Counted from the first letter of the stretch, positions 17,578 through 28,346 are shown. The stretch: 64,000 nt of DNA from Caldichromatium japonicum (GCF_011290485.1 NZ_CP048029.1:930001-994000), one strand, 5' to 3'. Made by a program: numbers and translations. Notes: generated by a model not told the origin, from the sequence alone.

Positions 17578-18240
17578 TTATGACCCCGAGGTGAGCCGGT
17601 AGGGTGTCTCCAGGACCTGGCCATCGAGATAGACCCGCCTATCTGAGCCGAGCCACAGCCGCCCTTCGGCAAACCAACGTACGGCGAGCGGATAGATGAC
17701 ATGTTCCTGGGCGAGCACCCGTGCCGCCAGGGTTTGTGGCGTATCATCGGGGAGTACGGGGACGACCGCTTGGATGATCACGGGCCCGCCGTCAAGCTCG
17801 GCGGTGACGAAATGGACGCTGGCGCCATGTTCGCTGTCACCTGCTGCAAGGGCCCGTTCATGGGTATGCAGGCCGCGGTATTTGGGCAAGAGGGAGGGAT
17901 GGATATTGAGCATCCGGCCCAGATAACACGCGACAAAGGGGGGCGTGAGGATGCGCATGAAACCGGCTAAAACCACCAAGCCAGGGTCATGATCATCGAT
18001 CACCCGCGCCAGTTCGCTCTCGAAGCTCGCGCGGTCCGGATAAGCGCGATGATCGACCACGGCAATAGGGATGGCACGACGCTTGGCGCGCTCCAGGCCA
18101 AAGGCCCCAGGCGCGTTGCTCACCACGGCCACGATCTCAAAGGGGGCACCTGAGATCTGGGCATCGATCAGGGCCTGGAGATTGGTCCCGCTGCCCGAGA
18201 TCAGGACCACGACCCGCAGGGTCTCATGCTCAGATGCCAT
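17578..18240 (-). CDS. purN: Phosphoribosylglycinamide formyltransferase
   Basis: It transfers a formyl group from 10-formyl-THF to GAR in purine synthesis. Seen are the phosphate loop VLISGSGTNLQALID, the catalytic NIHPSLLPKYRG with Asn and His, and the HGASVHFVTAELDGGPVI segment with the catalytic Asp. The length of 220 residues is standard. It lies four bases downstream of purM in the usual purM-purN operon. Confidence 0.97.
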   Translation of the reverse strand: MASEHETLRVVVLISGSGTNLQALIDAQISGAPFEIVAVVSNAPGAFGLERAKRRAIPIAVVDHRAYPDRASFESELARVIDDHDPGLVVLAGFMRILTPPFVACYLGRMLNIHPSLLPKYRGLHTHERALAAGDSEHGASVHFVTAELDGGPVIIQAVVPVLPDDTPQTLAARVLAQEHVIYPLAVRWFAEGRLWLGSDRRVYLDGQVLETPYRLTSGS

Positions 18241-18244
18241 CGCC

Positions 18245-19291
18245 TCAACCCTGATAGATCACCCGTGGCAGGCCCTCGCCCGCCTCGATCCGTCCGATCA
18301 CCCAGGCGGTTTCACCCTGGGCCTGTAAGAGCGCAAGTGCCGCCTCCACCGCCGCCTCCGGCAGACAGATGACCATCCCGACACCGCAATTGAAGGCGCG
18401 CAGCATCTCCTCTTCAGCCACCCCGCCTTGCGCCTGGAGCCAGTCAAAGATCGCCGGACGCCGCCAACTCTTGCGCTCGATCAGGGCCTGGGTTCCAGGA
18501 GGCAAGACGCGCGGCAGGTTCTCTGTGAGTCCACCGCCGGTGATATGGGCGAGGGCATGGACCGGCTGGTTCTTAAGGAGTGCCAGAATCGAGCGAACAT
18601 AGATGCGGGTCGGCGCCAGCAGGACCTCACCGAGACTGCCCCCCTCCCAAGGCTGCTCAAGGCCAATCCCTTGCTGGGCGATGATCCGCCGGATCAGCGA
18701 ATAGCCATTCGCATGCGGGCCGGATGAGGCCAGTCCGATCAGGAGATCGCCAGGCTGGACCCGCTCGGGGCGGATGATCGCCTCCTTCTCGACGATCCCG
18801 ACGCAAAAGCCGGCCAGATCATAGTCGCCCGGCGCATAGATCCCCGGCATCTCGGCGGTCTCGCCACCAACCAGGGCGCAGCCAGCCAGCTTGCAACCCT
18901 GGGCGATGCCGGCGATGACCGATTCGGCAACAGCGACCTCCAGGCGGCTGGTGGCATAATAATCGAGAAAGAACAAGGGCTCGGCGCCGCTGACCAGGAC
19001 ATCATTGACGCACATGGCGACCAGGTCGATGCCGATGGTCTCATGTCGCCCCAGGGCGATGGCCAGCTTGAGCTTGGTCCCCACCCCATCCGTACCCGAG
19101 ACCAAGACCGGTTGGCGGAAACGGTCCAGGGGAAGCTCAAAGAGCGCGCCGAAGCCGCCCAATCCCTCTAACACCCCGGGGCGGGCGGTGGCGGCGGCAT
19201 GCGGTTTGATGCGTTCGACGAGCCGGTTACCGGCATCGATATCGACACCGGCATCGCGATAGCTGAGGTTGACTGGGTCCTGATCGGTCAC
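18245..19291 (-). CDS. purM: Phosphoribosylformylglycinamidine cyclo-ligase
   Basis: This is AIR synthetase, the fifth step of purine synthesis. Family marks: [64 protein letters not shown] and [15 protein letters not shown]. The GTG at 19291 ([13 protein letters not shown]) with GGAGTGGAG upstream is preferred over an ATG at 19315; it gives 348 residues. The gene is divergent from the CDP-alcohol transferase, as in many gammaproteobacteria where purMN and hda are neighbours. Confidence 0.97.
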   Translation of the reverse strand: MTDQDPVNLSYRDAGVDIDAGNRLVERIKPHAAATARPGVLEGLGGFGALFELPLDRFRQPVLVSGTDGVGTKLKLAIALGRHETIGIDLVAMCVNDVLVSGAEPLFFLDYYATSRLEVAVAESVIAGIAQGCKLAGCALVGGETAEMPGIYAPGDYDLAGFCVGIVEKEAIIRPERVQPGDLLIGLASSGPHANGYSLIRRIIAQQGIGLEQPWEGGSLGEVLLAPTRIYVRSILALLKNQPVHALAHITGGGLTENLPRVLPPGTQALIERKSWRRPAIFDWLQAQGGVAEEEMLRAFNCGVGMVICLPEAAVEAALALLQAQGETAWVIGRIEAGEGLPRVIYQG

Positions 19292-19377
19292 GGGGTCTCT
19301 CCACTCCCAAAACAACCGCGCTAGTATAAACGGTGACAGACGCGACCCGATCGCTTTTGCTGTATTCCAGAGTACCT

Positions 19378-19944
19378 ATGGGATTCTGCAAGCTCAGCGA
19401 CCTCCCCAACCTCATCAGCATTGCACGCCTGATTGCCGTCATCCCTGTTGTCTATCTGCTCATCCGCCATGAGTTCGGTTGGGCCTTGGTGTTGTTCTTG
19501 ATCGCCGGTCTGTCAGATGGGTTGGATGGTTATCTCGCCAAACGCTATGGCTGGCAGAGCCGACTCGGCGGTCTGCTCGACCCATTGGCCGACAAGACCC
19601 TTTTGGTGTGCTGTTTTCTGGTGCTCGGCGCCCAGGGGCTGATCCCGCTGTGGCTCGTCCTAGCAGCGATCTTTCGCGACATAGTGATCATCAGCGGGGC
19701 ATTGCTCTACAACTATGGGATCGGTGAGGTCGAGGCTGCGCCCATCCTGACCAGCAAGATCAACACCGCAGTGCAGATTATCCTGGTCATCGCCGTCATC
19801 TTCGATGCGGGCCTTTATGATCTCCCCGAGGGTCTGATTGCGGCGCTGAGTTGGCTCTGCCTGCTAACCGTTGCGGTCAGCGGTGTGCAATACGTCTGGA
19901 TCTGGGGGCGCAAGGCCATCGCCCGGGGCTGGCGGCGGGGCTGA
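19378..19944 (+). CDS. CDP-alcohol phosphatidyltransferase family protein
   Basis: This is a membrane enzyme of phospholipid headgroup transfer. The diagnostic motif DGxxARx8Gx3Dx3D is present as DGLDGYLAKRYGWQSRLGGL followed by LDPLADK, with Lys where Ala-Arg usually gives AR. About five hydrophobic helices follow. It is similar to PgsA, but the short form next to hda is a separate conserved branch, so I leave the substrate open. ATG 19378 (MGFCKLSDLPNLI) is preferred to GTG 19333. It is convergent with hda, whose end lies directly next to its stop. Confidence 0.85.
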   Translation: MGFCKLSDLPNLISIARLIAVIPVVYLLIRHEFGWALVLFLIAGLSDGLDGYLAKRYGWQSRLGGLLDPLADKTLLVCCFLVLGAQGLIPLWLVLAAIFRDIVIISGALLYNYGIGEVEAAPILTSKINTAVQIILVIAVIFDAGLYDLPEGLIAALSWLCLLTVAVSGVQYVWIWGRKAIARGWRRG

Positions 19945-20643
19945 TCATGGCCGATCCAGCATGATCCGGCGCAGGAGTTGGATGCTGGGTGGCCGCTGCT
20001 CGCGTAGGCTGAGGCTGTCGAGCCGCGCGAGCAGCTCGAGCAAGGAGGCTGGATCGCGCGCATGATGGTTCATGATGAACTGCACCAACTCTGGCGGTAG
20101 ATCTAGGCCGCGCCGATGGGCAGATTCAATCAACAATTGCCTGCAATCGCCTTCCGCGAGGGGTATGAGGCGGTAACGCGGCCCCCAGGCCAGGCGCGAA
20201 ACCAGATCGGGCAAGGCGAAAGGCAGGGCCTCGGGCGCGGTGCGGACGGCGCAGAGGAGCGCTCGCCCCCGCTCGCGCAGCCGGTTAAAAAGGGTAAAGA
20301 GTGCCCGTTCCCAGTCAGGATCGCCGACAATGCAATGTAGATCATCGATCGCCACCAGATCAAGCCATTCCAGGTCCTCGAGCAAGGCGGGATCGAGACC
20401 CGTGAATCCCAAGGGGATGAAATGCGCCTGGCGTTGGGCACGCACGGCGGCTTGGCAGGCAGCCTGCAACAGATGGCTCTTACCGGTACCGCTGGTGCCG
20501 ACCAGCAATAGATAGGGCTCACCCTGCCCGCCGGCTAGAGCCGCCACCGCAGCGAGCGCTTCGGCGTTCGGCCCTGGGAAATAGGTCTCCAGGGTCGGCT
20601 CCTGGCGCATCTCGAGCGGTAGATGGAGCTGCACGGGAGACAC
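19945..20643 (-). CDS. hda: DnaA regulatory inactivator Hda
   Basis: Hda, bound to the sliding clamp, promotes hydrolysis of ATP-DnaA after initiation. The N-terminal QLHLPL is the clamp-binding motif. The AAA+ core shows Walker A GTSGTGKSHLL, Walker B VAIDDLHCI and a sensor region RGRALLCAVRTAPEALPF, ending in the short helical domain III lid. The length of 232 residues is normal. Its end abuts the convergent CDP-alcohol transferase gene. Confidence 0.94.
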   Translation of the reverse strand: MSPVQLHLPLEMRQEPTLETYFPGPNAEALAAVAALAGGQGEPYLLLVGTSGTGKSHLLQAACQAAVRAQRQAHFIPLGFTGLDPALLEDLEWLDLVAIDDLHCIVGDPDWERALFTLFNRLRERGRALLCAVRTAPEALPFALPDLVSRLAWGPRYRLIPLAEGDCRQLLIESAHRRGLDLPPELVQFIMNHHARDPASLLELLARLDSLSLREQRPPSIQLLRRIMLDRP

Positions 20644-20656
20644 ATGTACAGGCTGA

Positions 20657-21313
<657 letters not shown>

Positions 21314-21372
21314 TCACCCTTGAGCGGTCGGGCCGGATCGATGACGGCGTATTGCAACGAGGTGAGTGGATC

Positions 21373-21669
21373 ATGACGACGGAAACCGGGCCCTCGGGCC
21401 GGCGAGTGTGCTATCGCTGCCTGGTCTCGGGGCATGTCCAAGGGGTGTCCTTTCGTGCGGCGACCCGCGTACAGGCCGAGCGTCTAGGGCTTGATGGCCA
21501 TGCCCGCAACCTGAGCGATGGGCGGGTCGAGGTCCTAGTGTGCGGGGAGGCGAGCGCGGTTGCCCAATTGCGCGAATGGTTATGGGTGGGCCCCAGCCTG
21601 GCGCGGGTGACAGATGTCATCTGCGAACCGCTAAGCGACCAGCCCCTCAGCGGCTTTGTCATCCGCTAA
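21373..21669 (+). CDS. acyP: Acylphosphatase
   Basis: This small enzyme (98 residues) hydrolyses acyl phosphates. The signature GHVQGVSFRAATR carries the phosphate-binding loop and catalytic arginine, and HARNLSDGRVEV has the catalytic asparagine. The ATG at 21373 follows GAGGTGAG. It is divergent from wrbA and convergent with cpdA, overlapping the latter's end by four bases. Confidence 0.94.
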   Translation: MTTETGPSGRRVCYRCLVSGHVQGVSFRAATRVQAERLGLDGHARNLSDGRVEVLVCGEASAVAQLREWLWVGPSLARVTDVICEPLSDQPLSGFVIR

Positions 21670-22508
21670 TAGCCCTCAGCCTTGCGCAACGGCTGCTCGG
21701 CATAGTCATCGAGAAACATCACCCGGGTCTCGAGATGGCCGTCGGGATACAGGCTGAGCTCGCGCCAGCCGGGTCGCGCGGCATCCAGGGCAAACTCGGC
21801 GCTGGCGGGTTTGAATTGCAGGCAGGTTGAGGGTGTCCCGAGGAGCAGACAGTCTCCGTGTTGTGCGGCGAATGCCTGGTGGATATGACCGAACAGGATC
21901 GCCTTGATCTGGGGACGGCGCTCGCAGAGGGCCAAGAGCGTTGCACCATCGGCAACACCGATCCCATCCAACCAGGGACTGCCCACGGCGACTGGGTGAT
22001 GATGGAGCGCGATCAGCGCCGGCGCATCTTCGGCGCTGAGGAGCGCATCGAGCTGGGCAAACTGTTCGGCATGCAGATGCCCGCCGTCCTCGCCTTGGAT
22101 CCGTGAGTCAAGCAGGATCAGATTCCAGCCGCCCAGCCGCCGCAGGGCCACGGGTCCACTAGGCGCATAGGCGAGATGCGCCATCATCAACTCGGGGAGG
22201 TCATGATTGCCGGGGATGCAGGCGCAGGGCAGACCTATCTTGGCCAGCGCCTCATTGAGATAGCGGTAGGCCACCGCGCTTTCATCGTGCACCAGATCGC
22301 CGGTCAAGATCAGGGCGTCTGGCGCAAGCGCCATCACCTGATCCAGGACGGCCTCAAAGCTGCGGCGCGTCGTGATCCCGAGAAGCTGACCGCCGGGATC
22401 GGCAAAGAGGTGGGTATCGCTCAATTGAATAAGACGGATCGGCATCGCGGATTGCATCGCAGTAAACCGGCGCCAGGCACGCGGCAGGGCTGTTTTGAGG
22501 TGAGACAT
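21666..22508 (-). CDS. cpdA: 3',5'-cyclic-AMP phosphodiesterase
   Basis: This is a class III cyclic nucleotide phosphodiesterase of the calcineurin-like superfamily. The metal-binding motifs appear in order: QLSDTHLF, LTGDLVHD, IPGNHDLP, LHHHPVAVG and LFGHIHQ. The length (280 residues) and the C-terminal FLDDYAEQP tail fit CpdA. ATG 22508 has CGGAG seven bases upstream; MPIRLIQLSDTH at 22445 is an alternative start closer to the E. coli length. Confidence 0.9.
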   Translation of the reverse strand: MSHLKTALPRAWRRFTAMQSAMPIRLIQLSDTHLFADPGGQLLGITTRRSFEAVLDQVMALAPDALILTGDLVHDESAVAYRYLNEALAKIGLPCACIPGNHDLPELMMAHLAYAPSGPVALRRLGGWNLILLDSRIQGEDGGHLHAEQFAQLDALLSAEDAPALIALHHHPVAVGSPWLDGIGVADGATLLALCERRPQIKAILFGHIHQAFAAQHGDCLLLGTPSTCLQFKPASAEFALDAARPGWRELSLYPDGHLETRVMFLDDYAEQPLRKAEGY

Positions 22509-22631
22509 GAGGCACTCCGGATCTCTTAATCAGCGTCCATCATGCTGATCAACCTTAACACAAGCGGGCGCCCCAAATGATGACGCTGTTCAAAAAACCT
22601 TCATGAGGCTGCCCGCCGGGATGATCTGGCA

Positions 22632-24191
22632 CTAGATGCCGACGATGAGGCGTTGTCCTGGCTGGATATGGTTGTCCTGCGGGCCGAGCTTGTTGAGCCG
22701 CCTGAGCTCCTCGACCGAGATGCCGTTCTTGACGGCGACCCGATAGAGCGTCTCCTCTGGTTGGACGATGTGATAGCGCACCCGCGGGCTGGCGGCCGCG
22801 GCTGTCTTGGGGGTGTTTGCTGGCTGAGCCTCGCCCTGGATCTTGGAACGGATCGCTGTGGGCGATGGGGTCGAGGCGCTCGCCGGCCTCTTGTCCTCGG
22901 CCTTGCCTTTGCCCGTTGCTGCCTGCGTCCTCGCCAGCGCAGGCGGGTCAGCGCGTGCGATGGCGGCAGTGCCAACAACCGGCGGTGGCAAGCTGGCGAT
23001 CCGGCGCGTCGTCCCTTCCGGTAGCCAGACGGTCGTTCCGGCTGGCAGAAACGCATTCCCTTGGGTTACCGGTTCCCGCCAATGTAGGTTTAAGGCGATC
23101 AGGCGATCACTAGGGATGCCGTAGTGTTGGGCCAGATGTTCGATAGGGATGCTTTCGGGCAAACGGATACGATCGTGCCGCCAGGGTTCCTCATACCTCA
23201 ACCCCTCGGGGAAATAGCGCTCGGGGTGGGCGGCGACCTCGCGCGCGGCGATGAACTCAGCATAAAAATTGCGCGAGGCAAAACCAAATGCCGGTCCCTT
23301 GTAGGATTTGACGATCTGCCCGATATTGTCGCCGTGCTGGGCCTTGGCATTGGCCATGCCGCCCTTGCCATGGTTGTAGGCGGTAATTGCCAGCGGCCAG
23401 CTCCCTAGACGGCGATAAGCCTCGGCGAGATAACGGGCCGCGGCCTCGGCAGCGAGGATCGGATCGAAACGCTCGTCCACCTGGGCGTTGATGTTGATCT
23501 GATATTGACGTCCGGTCTCCGGCATCAGCTGCCAGATCCCGCCGGCGCCTACGCTTGAGCGCGCATTGACCTGAAATGAGGATTCGACGTGCGGCAAAAA
23601 GGCGAGATCCTCCGGCACCCCATGGCGGCGCATGATCTGGCGGAAGTGCTGATCATAGCGCTTACTGATCTCTAGGCCGCGTTTGAACTTTTCCCGGATG
23701 CCGCGCTGGGCGCGCACCCGCTCTGCGGCCCCATAGAGCGCAGCAATCCCGCCTGCACGCTCAAATTTTTGCAGTAATGCCTTGTCATCCTCGGTCAGCG
23801 GCTGTTGCGCGCGCACCCGCTGTTCCAGGGCTGCGAGCCGCAGCCGGTAGTCATCGAGGCGCGCATTCAACCAGGCCCTTTGCTCCTCGGTATAGCTTGC
23901 CTGGATCGGTCCGGGGAGGCGGGCGACCTCATAGATGATACCCAGATGTTCATCGTCATGGATGACGACCTCGCCCCGCCCCCAGACCGCATAGATCTGA
24001 CGCCAAAACTCGACGTTGTCCAGGATCTCGGGCGGTACGGGAAAGAGCCTGGGATCGCCATATTCATGCCTTGCGAGCCGATCGGAGTCGCTCGGTGATT
24101 GGGGTCCGGTGGCGCAACCGGCCATCAACAGCAAACCGGCAGCGATAGGCACACCCAAAACAAACCGGCTGGTGCAGGCAATCGATGGCAT
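22632..24191 (-). CDS. mltD: Membrane-bound lytic murein transglycosylase D
   Basis: This is a lipoprotein (lipobox LMAGC at about residue 25) that cleaves peptidoglycan glycan strands. The SLT domain lies near residues 190-300, with the catalytic Glu in LPHVESSFQVNARSSVGAGG and the typical GIWQLMPETGRQY and ITAYNHGKGG. One clear LysM domain is at the C-terminus (YHIVQPEETLYRVAVKNGIS to IQPGQRLIV), with a weaker one near residue 375 (HYGIPSDRLIALN). The stretch between them is alanine- and proline-rich. The 519-residue length matches MltD with fewer LysM copies than some relatives. Confidence 0.92.
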   Translation of the reverse strand: MPSIACTSRFVLGVPIAAGLLLMAGCATGPQSPSDSDRLARHEYGDPRLFPVPPEILDNVEFWRQIYAVWGRGEVVIHDDEHLGIIYEVARLPGPIQASYTEEQRAWLNARLDDYRLRLAALEQRVRAQQPLTEDDKALLQKFERAGGIAALYGAAERVRAQRGIREKFKRGLEISKRYDQHFRQIMRRHGVPEDLAFLPHVESSFQVNARSSVGAGGIWQLMPETGRQYQININAQVDERFDPILAAEAAARYLAEAYRRLGSWPLAITAYNHGKGGMANAKAQHGDNIGQIVKSYKGPAFGFASRNFYAEFIAAREVAAHPERYFPEGLRYEEPWRHDRIRLPESIPIEHLAQHYGIPSDRLIALNLHWREPVTQGNAFLPAGTTVWLPEGTTRRIASLPPPVVGTAAIARADPPALARTQAATGKGKAEDKRPASASTPSPTAIRSKIQGEAQPANTPKTAAAASPRVRYHIVQPEETLYRVAVKNGISVEELRRLNKLGPQDNHIQPGQRLIVGI

Positions 24192-24308
24192 CGCTGATCA
24201 ATTCTCCCTGAACAATCTTGTATCTGGATGGATAAGTTCTAGCTTTTGCTCAAGTGTTATCCAGGCACCAACCTTTTGCAAGACAGGGTAGGGTGCGGCA
24301 TGTGGCCC

Positions 24309-24905
24309 TCAGACCGCGCCCAGCGGACAGTGACCGAAGGACTCCAGCAAGGGTACCAGACGGATTAGCGGCAGACCGATCAGGGCGGTGGGGTCATCGC
24401 CCTCCAGACGGGCAAAGAGGGCGATCCCCAGACCCTCCGCTTTGAAGCTGCCGGCGCAGTCATATGGCCGTTCGCGCTCGATATAGCCCTCGATCTGTGC
24501 CCGGCTGAGGTTGCGGAAATGGACGCAATAGGGTTCAACGAAGGTGTGGGCCTGCTGCGCACGGGCATCCAACAGACACACACCCGTCTGGAAGATCACC
24601 TTGTGCCCGGCCGCGCGCTCGAGCTGGGCGATCGCAGCGTCCCGACCGCCGGGCTTGCCCAGGATCGCCCCATCGAGACAGGCGACCTGGTCAGAGCCGA
24701 TGATGAGTGCGTCTGGATGACGCTTGGCTACAGCGCGCGCCTTGGCCTCGGCCAGCCGCTGGACCAGTGCGACCGCCGACTCGCTGGGCAAGGGGCGCTC
24801 ATCGATCGCAGGCGAGTCGGTTTGGAAGAGTAGGCCCAGACGCGCCAGCAGGTTGCGGCGATAAGGCGAGGTCGAGGCCAGGATCAATGGGGGTGGATGC
24901 ACCAT
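24309..24905 (-). CDS. Maf-family nucleotide pyrophosphatase (YceF-like)
   Basis: Maf proteins hydrolyse non-canonical or modified nucleoside triphosphates. The N-terminal ILASTSPYRRNLLARL holds the SxxRR phosphate motif. DERPLPSESA, the acidic GSDQVACLDGAILGKPG and the final GLPLIRLVPLLESFG follow. The SPYRR and DQVA features resemble the YceF (m7GTP) branch. ATG 24905 gives 198 residues; a longer open frame upstream runs over gnd and is not used. It begins one base after the gnd stop. Confidence 0.9.
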   Translation of the reverse strand: MVHPPPLILASTSPYRRNLLARLGLLFQTDSPAIDERPLPSESAVALVQRLAEAKARAVAKRHPDALIIGSDQVACLDGAILGKPGGRDAAIAQLERAAGHKVIFQTGVCLLDARAQQAHTFVEPYCVHFRNLSRAQIEGYIERERPYDCAGSFKAEGLGIALFARLEGDDPTALIGLPLIRLVPLLESFGHCPLGAV

Positions 24906-24906
24906 C

Positions 24907-25923
24907 TCAGCCCCCCTGCTGCTCGCGGTGACCGCCGAACTGATAGCGCAACGCCGACAGTAGCTGATTGGCGAACGTGCCCTCGCCCCGCGAGCTGAAG
25001 CGTTCGTACAGGGCGGTGGTGAGCAAAGGAGCGGGGGTGCTGCTCTCGATGGCCGCGAGCGCCGTCCAGCGGCCCTCGCCCGAATCCGCGACCCGACCGG
25101 CAAACCTATCGAGCGCTGGGTCAGCATAAAGGGCCTGGGCGGTGAGGTCGAGCAGCCAGGAGGCGATGACACTGCCGCGCCGCCACAGCTCAGCGATCTC
25201 GGCGAGCGGCAGCTCGTATTGATAATGCTCGGGATGAGCCAGCGGCGCAGTCTCAGCGTCCCGCGGGCGCTCGGCGCGCCCGATCCCCGCGTGGCGCAAG
25301 AGATTAAAGCCCTCGGCATAGGCGCCCATCAGCGCATATTCGATGCCATTGTGTACCATTTTGACGAAATGGCCGGCACCCACCGGACCGCAGTGCAGAT
25401 AACCCTGTTCGGCGGTGCTCAAAGGACCCGAGCGCCCAGCGGTCCGCGGGATGGAGCCTGCCCCGGGGGCGAGCGCCGCAAAGATCGGATCGAGCCTAGC
25501 GACCACCTCGGGATCGCCGCCGATCATCAGGCAATAGCCGCGCTCCAGACCCCAAACGCCGCCGCTGGTCCCGCAATCGACGAGATGTATCCCTAGAGGG
25601 CGCAGGCGTTCGGCATGGGCTAGGTCGTCGCGATAATGCGAGTTGCCGCCATCGATGATGGCATCGCCTGGCTCCAGGTGGGGGATCAAGGATTCGATCA
25701 GCTCTCCAACCGCCGCGGCCGGGATCATCAGCCAGACATGGCGCGGTGGCGGCAGGGCCGTGCGCCAAGCGGCCAGGTCATGGATGGCCGTCGCCCCCTC
25801 ATCGACCAAGGGCTGCGTCTTGGCCGGATCGCGATGATAGACGACACACTGATGCCCGGCGCGTAATAGCCGACGCACCATATTGGCGCCCATGCGTCCC
25901 AAACCGATCATACCGATCTGCAT
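24907..25923 (-). CDS. gnd: 6-phosphogluconate dehydrogenase, decarboxylating (short type)
   Basis: The enzyme oxidises 6-phosphogluconate to ribulose 5-phosphate in the pentose phosphate pathway. The dinucleotide fold is MIGLGRMGANMVRRL; substrate motifs are IIDGGNSHYRDD, CGTSGGVWGLERGYCLMIGG and GAGHFVKMVHNGIEYALM. At 338 residues it belongs to the short YqeC-like type (often called GndA or YqeC) rather than the 470-residue form. MQIGMIGLGRMG at 25923 is preceded by AAAGGGGACC. It forms an operon with maf downstream and stands after glgX in the same direction, suggesting linkage with glycogen use. Confidence 0.92.
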   Translation of the reverse strand: MQIGMIGLGRMGANMVRRLLRAGHQCVVYHRDPAKTQPLVDEGATAIHDLAAWRTALPPPRHVWLMIPAAAVGELIESLIPHLEPGDAIIDGGNSHYRDDLAHAERLRPLGIHLVDCGTSGGVWGLERGYCLMIGGDPEVVARLDPIFAALAPGAGSIPRTAGRSGPLSTAEQGYLHCGPVGAGHFVKMVHNGIEYALMGAYAEGFNLLRHAGIGRAERPRDAETAPLAHPEHYQYELPLAEIAELWRRGSVIASWLLDLTAQALYADPALDRFAGRVADSGEGRWTALAAIESSTPAPLLTTALYERFSSRGEGTFANQLLSALRYQFGGHREQQGG

Positions 25924-26076
25924 TTTCGGTCCCCTTTGATTGGATCTCAAACCTGAACAAAACCTCTGGACACAGCTCATACCTCATACCACCTTGACAC
26001 ACGCCGCCCTTCCCCCTCATAGCTGCCGCGTGGCAGCGCCCTCAACCGGTTAGGCGTGATGTGCGGGCGATGACCC

Positions 26077-28161
26077 CTAGGGCCTGCGCGATTCCAAGAC
26101 GACCACCGCATGGCCGCCGACCTCGTAGAACTCGCTTGCGGACAGCGGGATCTGCTGCTCAGGCACGACGATGGTTCCACCGTCTGGCCAGGTATCGATC
26201 GCCAGACACCATTGCTGCCCGGGGATGACCGGCAGGGCGAAGCGCCGGGCAATGGGTTCCATGTTGAGCATGACATGGAGGTTGGGTTCATCCGCGCTAC
26301 GTCCAGCTAGAGTGAAGGCGAGCGTCCTGCGGGTTGGATCGCCCCAACCTGGGTCATCGAGCTGTGTCCCATGCCAGCGAATGTCAGGTATCTGTTGGCT
26401 TGGTTCGGATTGGCCAGTCAGAAAACGCTCGCGGCGCAAGGTTGGATGCCGGCGCCGGAAGGCGATCAACCCGCGCACAAAGGCGAGCATCTCGCCTTCG
26501 CGCTCGACGGCGCTCCAGTCGAACCAGGAGAGCGTATTGTTTTGGCAATAGGTATTGTTGTTGCCCTGTTTGGTGTGCAATACCTCATCACCGGAAAGCA
26601 ACATCGGTACCCCCTGGCTGAGCAGCAAGAGGGCCATGAAGTTACGGGCCTGCCGGCGGCGCAGGCGCAGGATCTCTGGATCGTCCGTTGGGCCCTCCCA
26701 GCCGCAATTCCAACTCAGATTATGATCGTGACCGTCCCGATTGTTTTCACCATTGGCCTCGTTATGCTTGCGGTTATAGCTGACCAGGTCGTACAGGGTG
26801 AAGCCGTCGTGACAGGTGATGAAATTGATCGAATTGGTCGGTAGCCGATGCCGCCCTTCATACATGTCGCTCGATCCGGCGATCCGGGTCGCCACCTCGG
26901 GTACTAGCCCTGAATCGCCGCGCACAAAGCAACGGATCACATCGCGATAACGCCCGTTCCATTCGGCCCAGCGATACCCGGGAAAGTCGCCGACCTGATA
27001 CAGCCCAGCGGCATCCCAGGCCTCGGCGATGAGATGTGCCCGCCTCAAGGAAGGCGCAAGCTCGATTGACCAGAGCACTGGCGCATGGCGCTGCGGTGCC
27101 CCATCCTCGCCGCGCGCCAAGGCGCTGGCGAGGTCGAAGCGAAAGCCATCCACATGCATCTGCTGGGCCCAATAGAGCAGGGCATCGATCAAAAAGCGCG
27201 TCACCAGCGGGTGATTGCAGTTGAGGGTATTGCCGCAGCCGGTATAGTCGCGGTAGCGGTGAGGGTATTCGGGGTCCAGATGATAGAAGATCTCGTTGCC
27301 TAGACCCTTGAAATGGATGACGGGTCCATCCTCGCCGCCTTCAGCGGTGTGATTGAAGACCACGTCGAGGATGACGCCGATCCCAGCGCGGTGCAGGGCC
27401 TTGACCATGTCGCGAAACTCGTCGCGCGCCCGAGAGGATTCGACGGCGAACCCAGGATGCGGAGCGAAAAAACTATGCGTGCTATAACCCCAATAATTCT
27501 CCAGTCCAAGTTGGCCTGTCATCAGCGGCACATCTTGCGGATCGAAGGCCATGACCGGCATCAGCTCGACATGGGTAATCCCAAGGTGCTGGAGATAAGG
27601 GATCTTATCGATCAACCCGAGAAAGGTGCCGGGATGGGCCACACCCGATGCGGGATGGCGGGTAAAACCGCCGACATGGAGCTCATAGATCACCGACTCA
27701 TGGAGCGGGGTAAAGAGCGGCTGATCACCCTCCCAGTCATAGTCATCGCCGACCACCTGGGCACGGATTGCGGTGGCGACATTGTCTCCAGGCTGGCAGG
27801 CCGCAGCCCGATCCCAGAGCCGATCGCTCACTGTCGTGGCCCAGGGGTCGAGCAAGACCTTGCTGCCATCGAGTCGGCTGCCTGGCGCATGCGGATCGTT
27901 ACCGCCCCAGACGCGCCAGTTATAAAAGATCCCTTCTGGTAGATCGGCGACAAAGATGTGCCAAAACACAAAGGTCCGATGGATGCGCGGATCCAGGGGG
28001 ATGACGGCCAGGGGCTCGGGGCTGTCGGCCTGGGCAAAGAGCAGGAGCTGTACCCGCTCGGCATGACGCGACAGAATGCAAAAGTTGACGCCGCCGTCCA
28101 TGACCCTGGCACCTGGCAGATCCCAGCGGCCCGGCTTGATGCGGTCAGTCAATGAGCTCAT
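26077..28161 (-). CDS. glgX: Glycogen debranching enzyme GlgX
   Basis: This is an isoamylase-type GH13 enzyme that removes short branches from phosphorylase-trimmed glycogen. The N-terminal CBM48 is followed by the catalytic barrel with VILDVVFNHTAEG, the nucleophile in GFRFDLASALAR, the acid/base in LIAEAWDAAGLYQ, and ITCHDGFTLYDLVSYN. The length of 694 residues is standard. ATG 28161 is used, with GGAGGACC upstream; a TTG one codon earlier is possible. Glycogen storage is expected in purple sulfur bacteria. Confidence 0.96.
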   Translation of the reverse strand: MSSLTDRIKPGRWDLPGARVMDGGVNFCILSRHAERVQLLLFAQADSPEPLAVIPLDPRIHRTFVFWHIFVADLPEGIFYNWRVWGGNDPHAPGSRLDGSKVLLDPWATTVSDRLWDRAAACQPGDNVATAIRAQVVGDDYDWEGDQPLFTPLHESVIYELHVGGFTRHPASGVAHPGTFLGLIDKIPYLQHLGITHVELMPVMAFDPQDVPLMTGQLGLENYWGYSTHSFFAPHPGFAVESSRARDEFRDMVKALHRAGIGVILDVVFNHTAEGGEDGPVIHFKGLGNEIFYHLDPEYPHRYRDYTGCGNTLNCNHPLVTRFLIDALLYWAQQMHVDGFRFDLASALARGEDGAPQRHAPVLWSIELAPSLRRAHLIAEAWDAAGLYQVGDFPGYRWAEWNGRYRDVIRCFVRGDSGLVPEVATRIAGSSDMYEGRHRLPTNSINFITCHDGFTLYDLVSYNRKHNEANGENNRDGHDHNLSWNCGWEGPTDDPEILRLRRRQARNFMALLLLSQGVPMLLSGDEVLHTKQGNNNTYCQNNTLSWFDWSAVEREGEMLAFVRGLIAFRRRHPTLRRERFLTGQSEPSQQIPDIRWHGTQLDDPGWGDPTRRTLAFTLAGRSADEPNLHVMLNMEPIARRFALPVIPGQQWCLAIDTWPDGGTIVVPEQQIPLSASEFYEVGGHAVVVLESRRP

Positions 28162-28346
28162 CAAAGGTCCTCCGATTGCTTAGACAGCACAACAAGGTCC
28201 GCGGACCTAGATGCCCTGCATGCGTCGCCCGATCAATGGGATGAGATTGAGCTGGGATGGGCGACCTGCGGTGTACGTCTTAAAGCATAGTGCAGGCCGC
28301 TATCATTGCCGGATGGTTCTAGGGAAACATGGAATAGATCCTTGAT

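Noticed and set aside
26022..26035. Hairpin GCTGCC/GGCAGC after glgX as a terminator
   Set aside because: No T-run follows on the minus strand, so evidence for termination is lacking.
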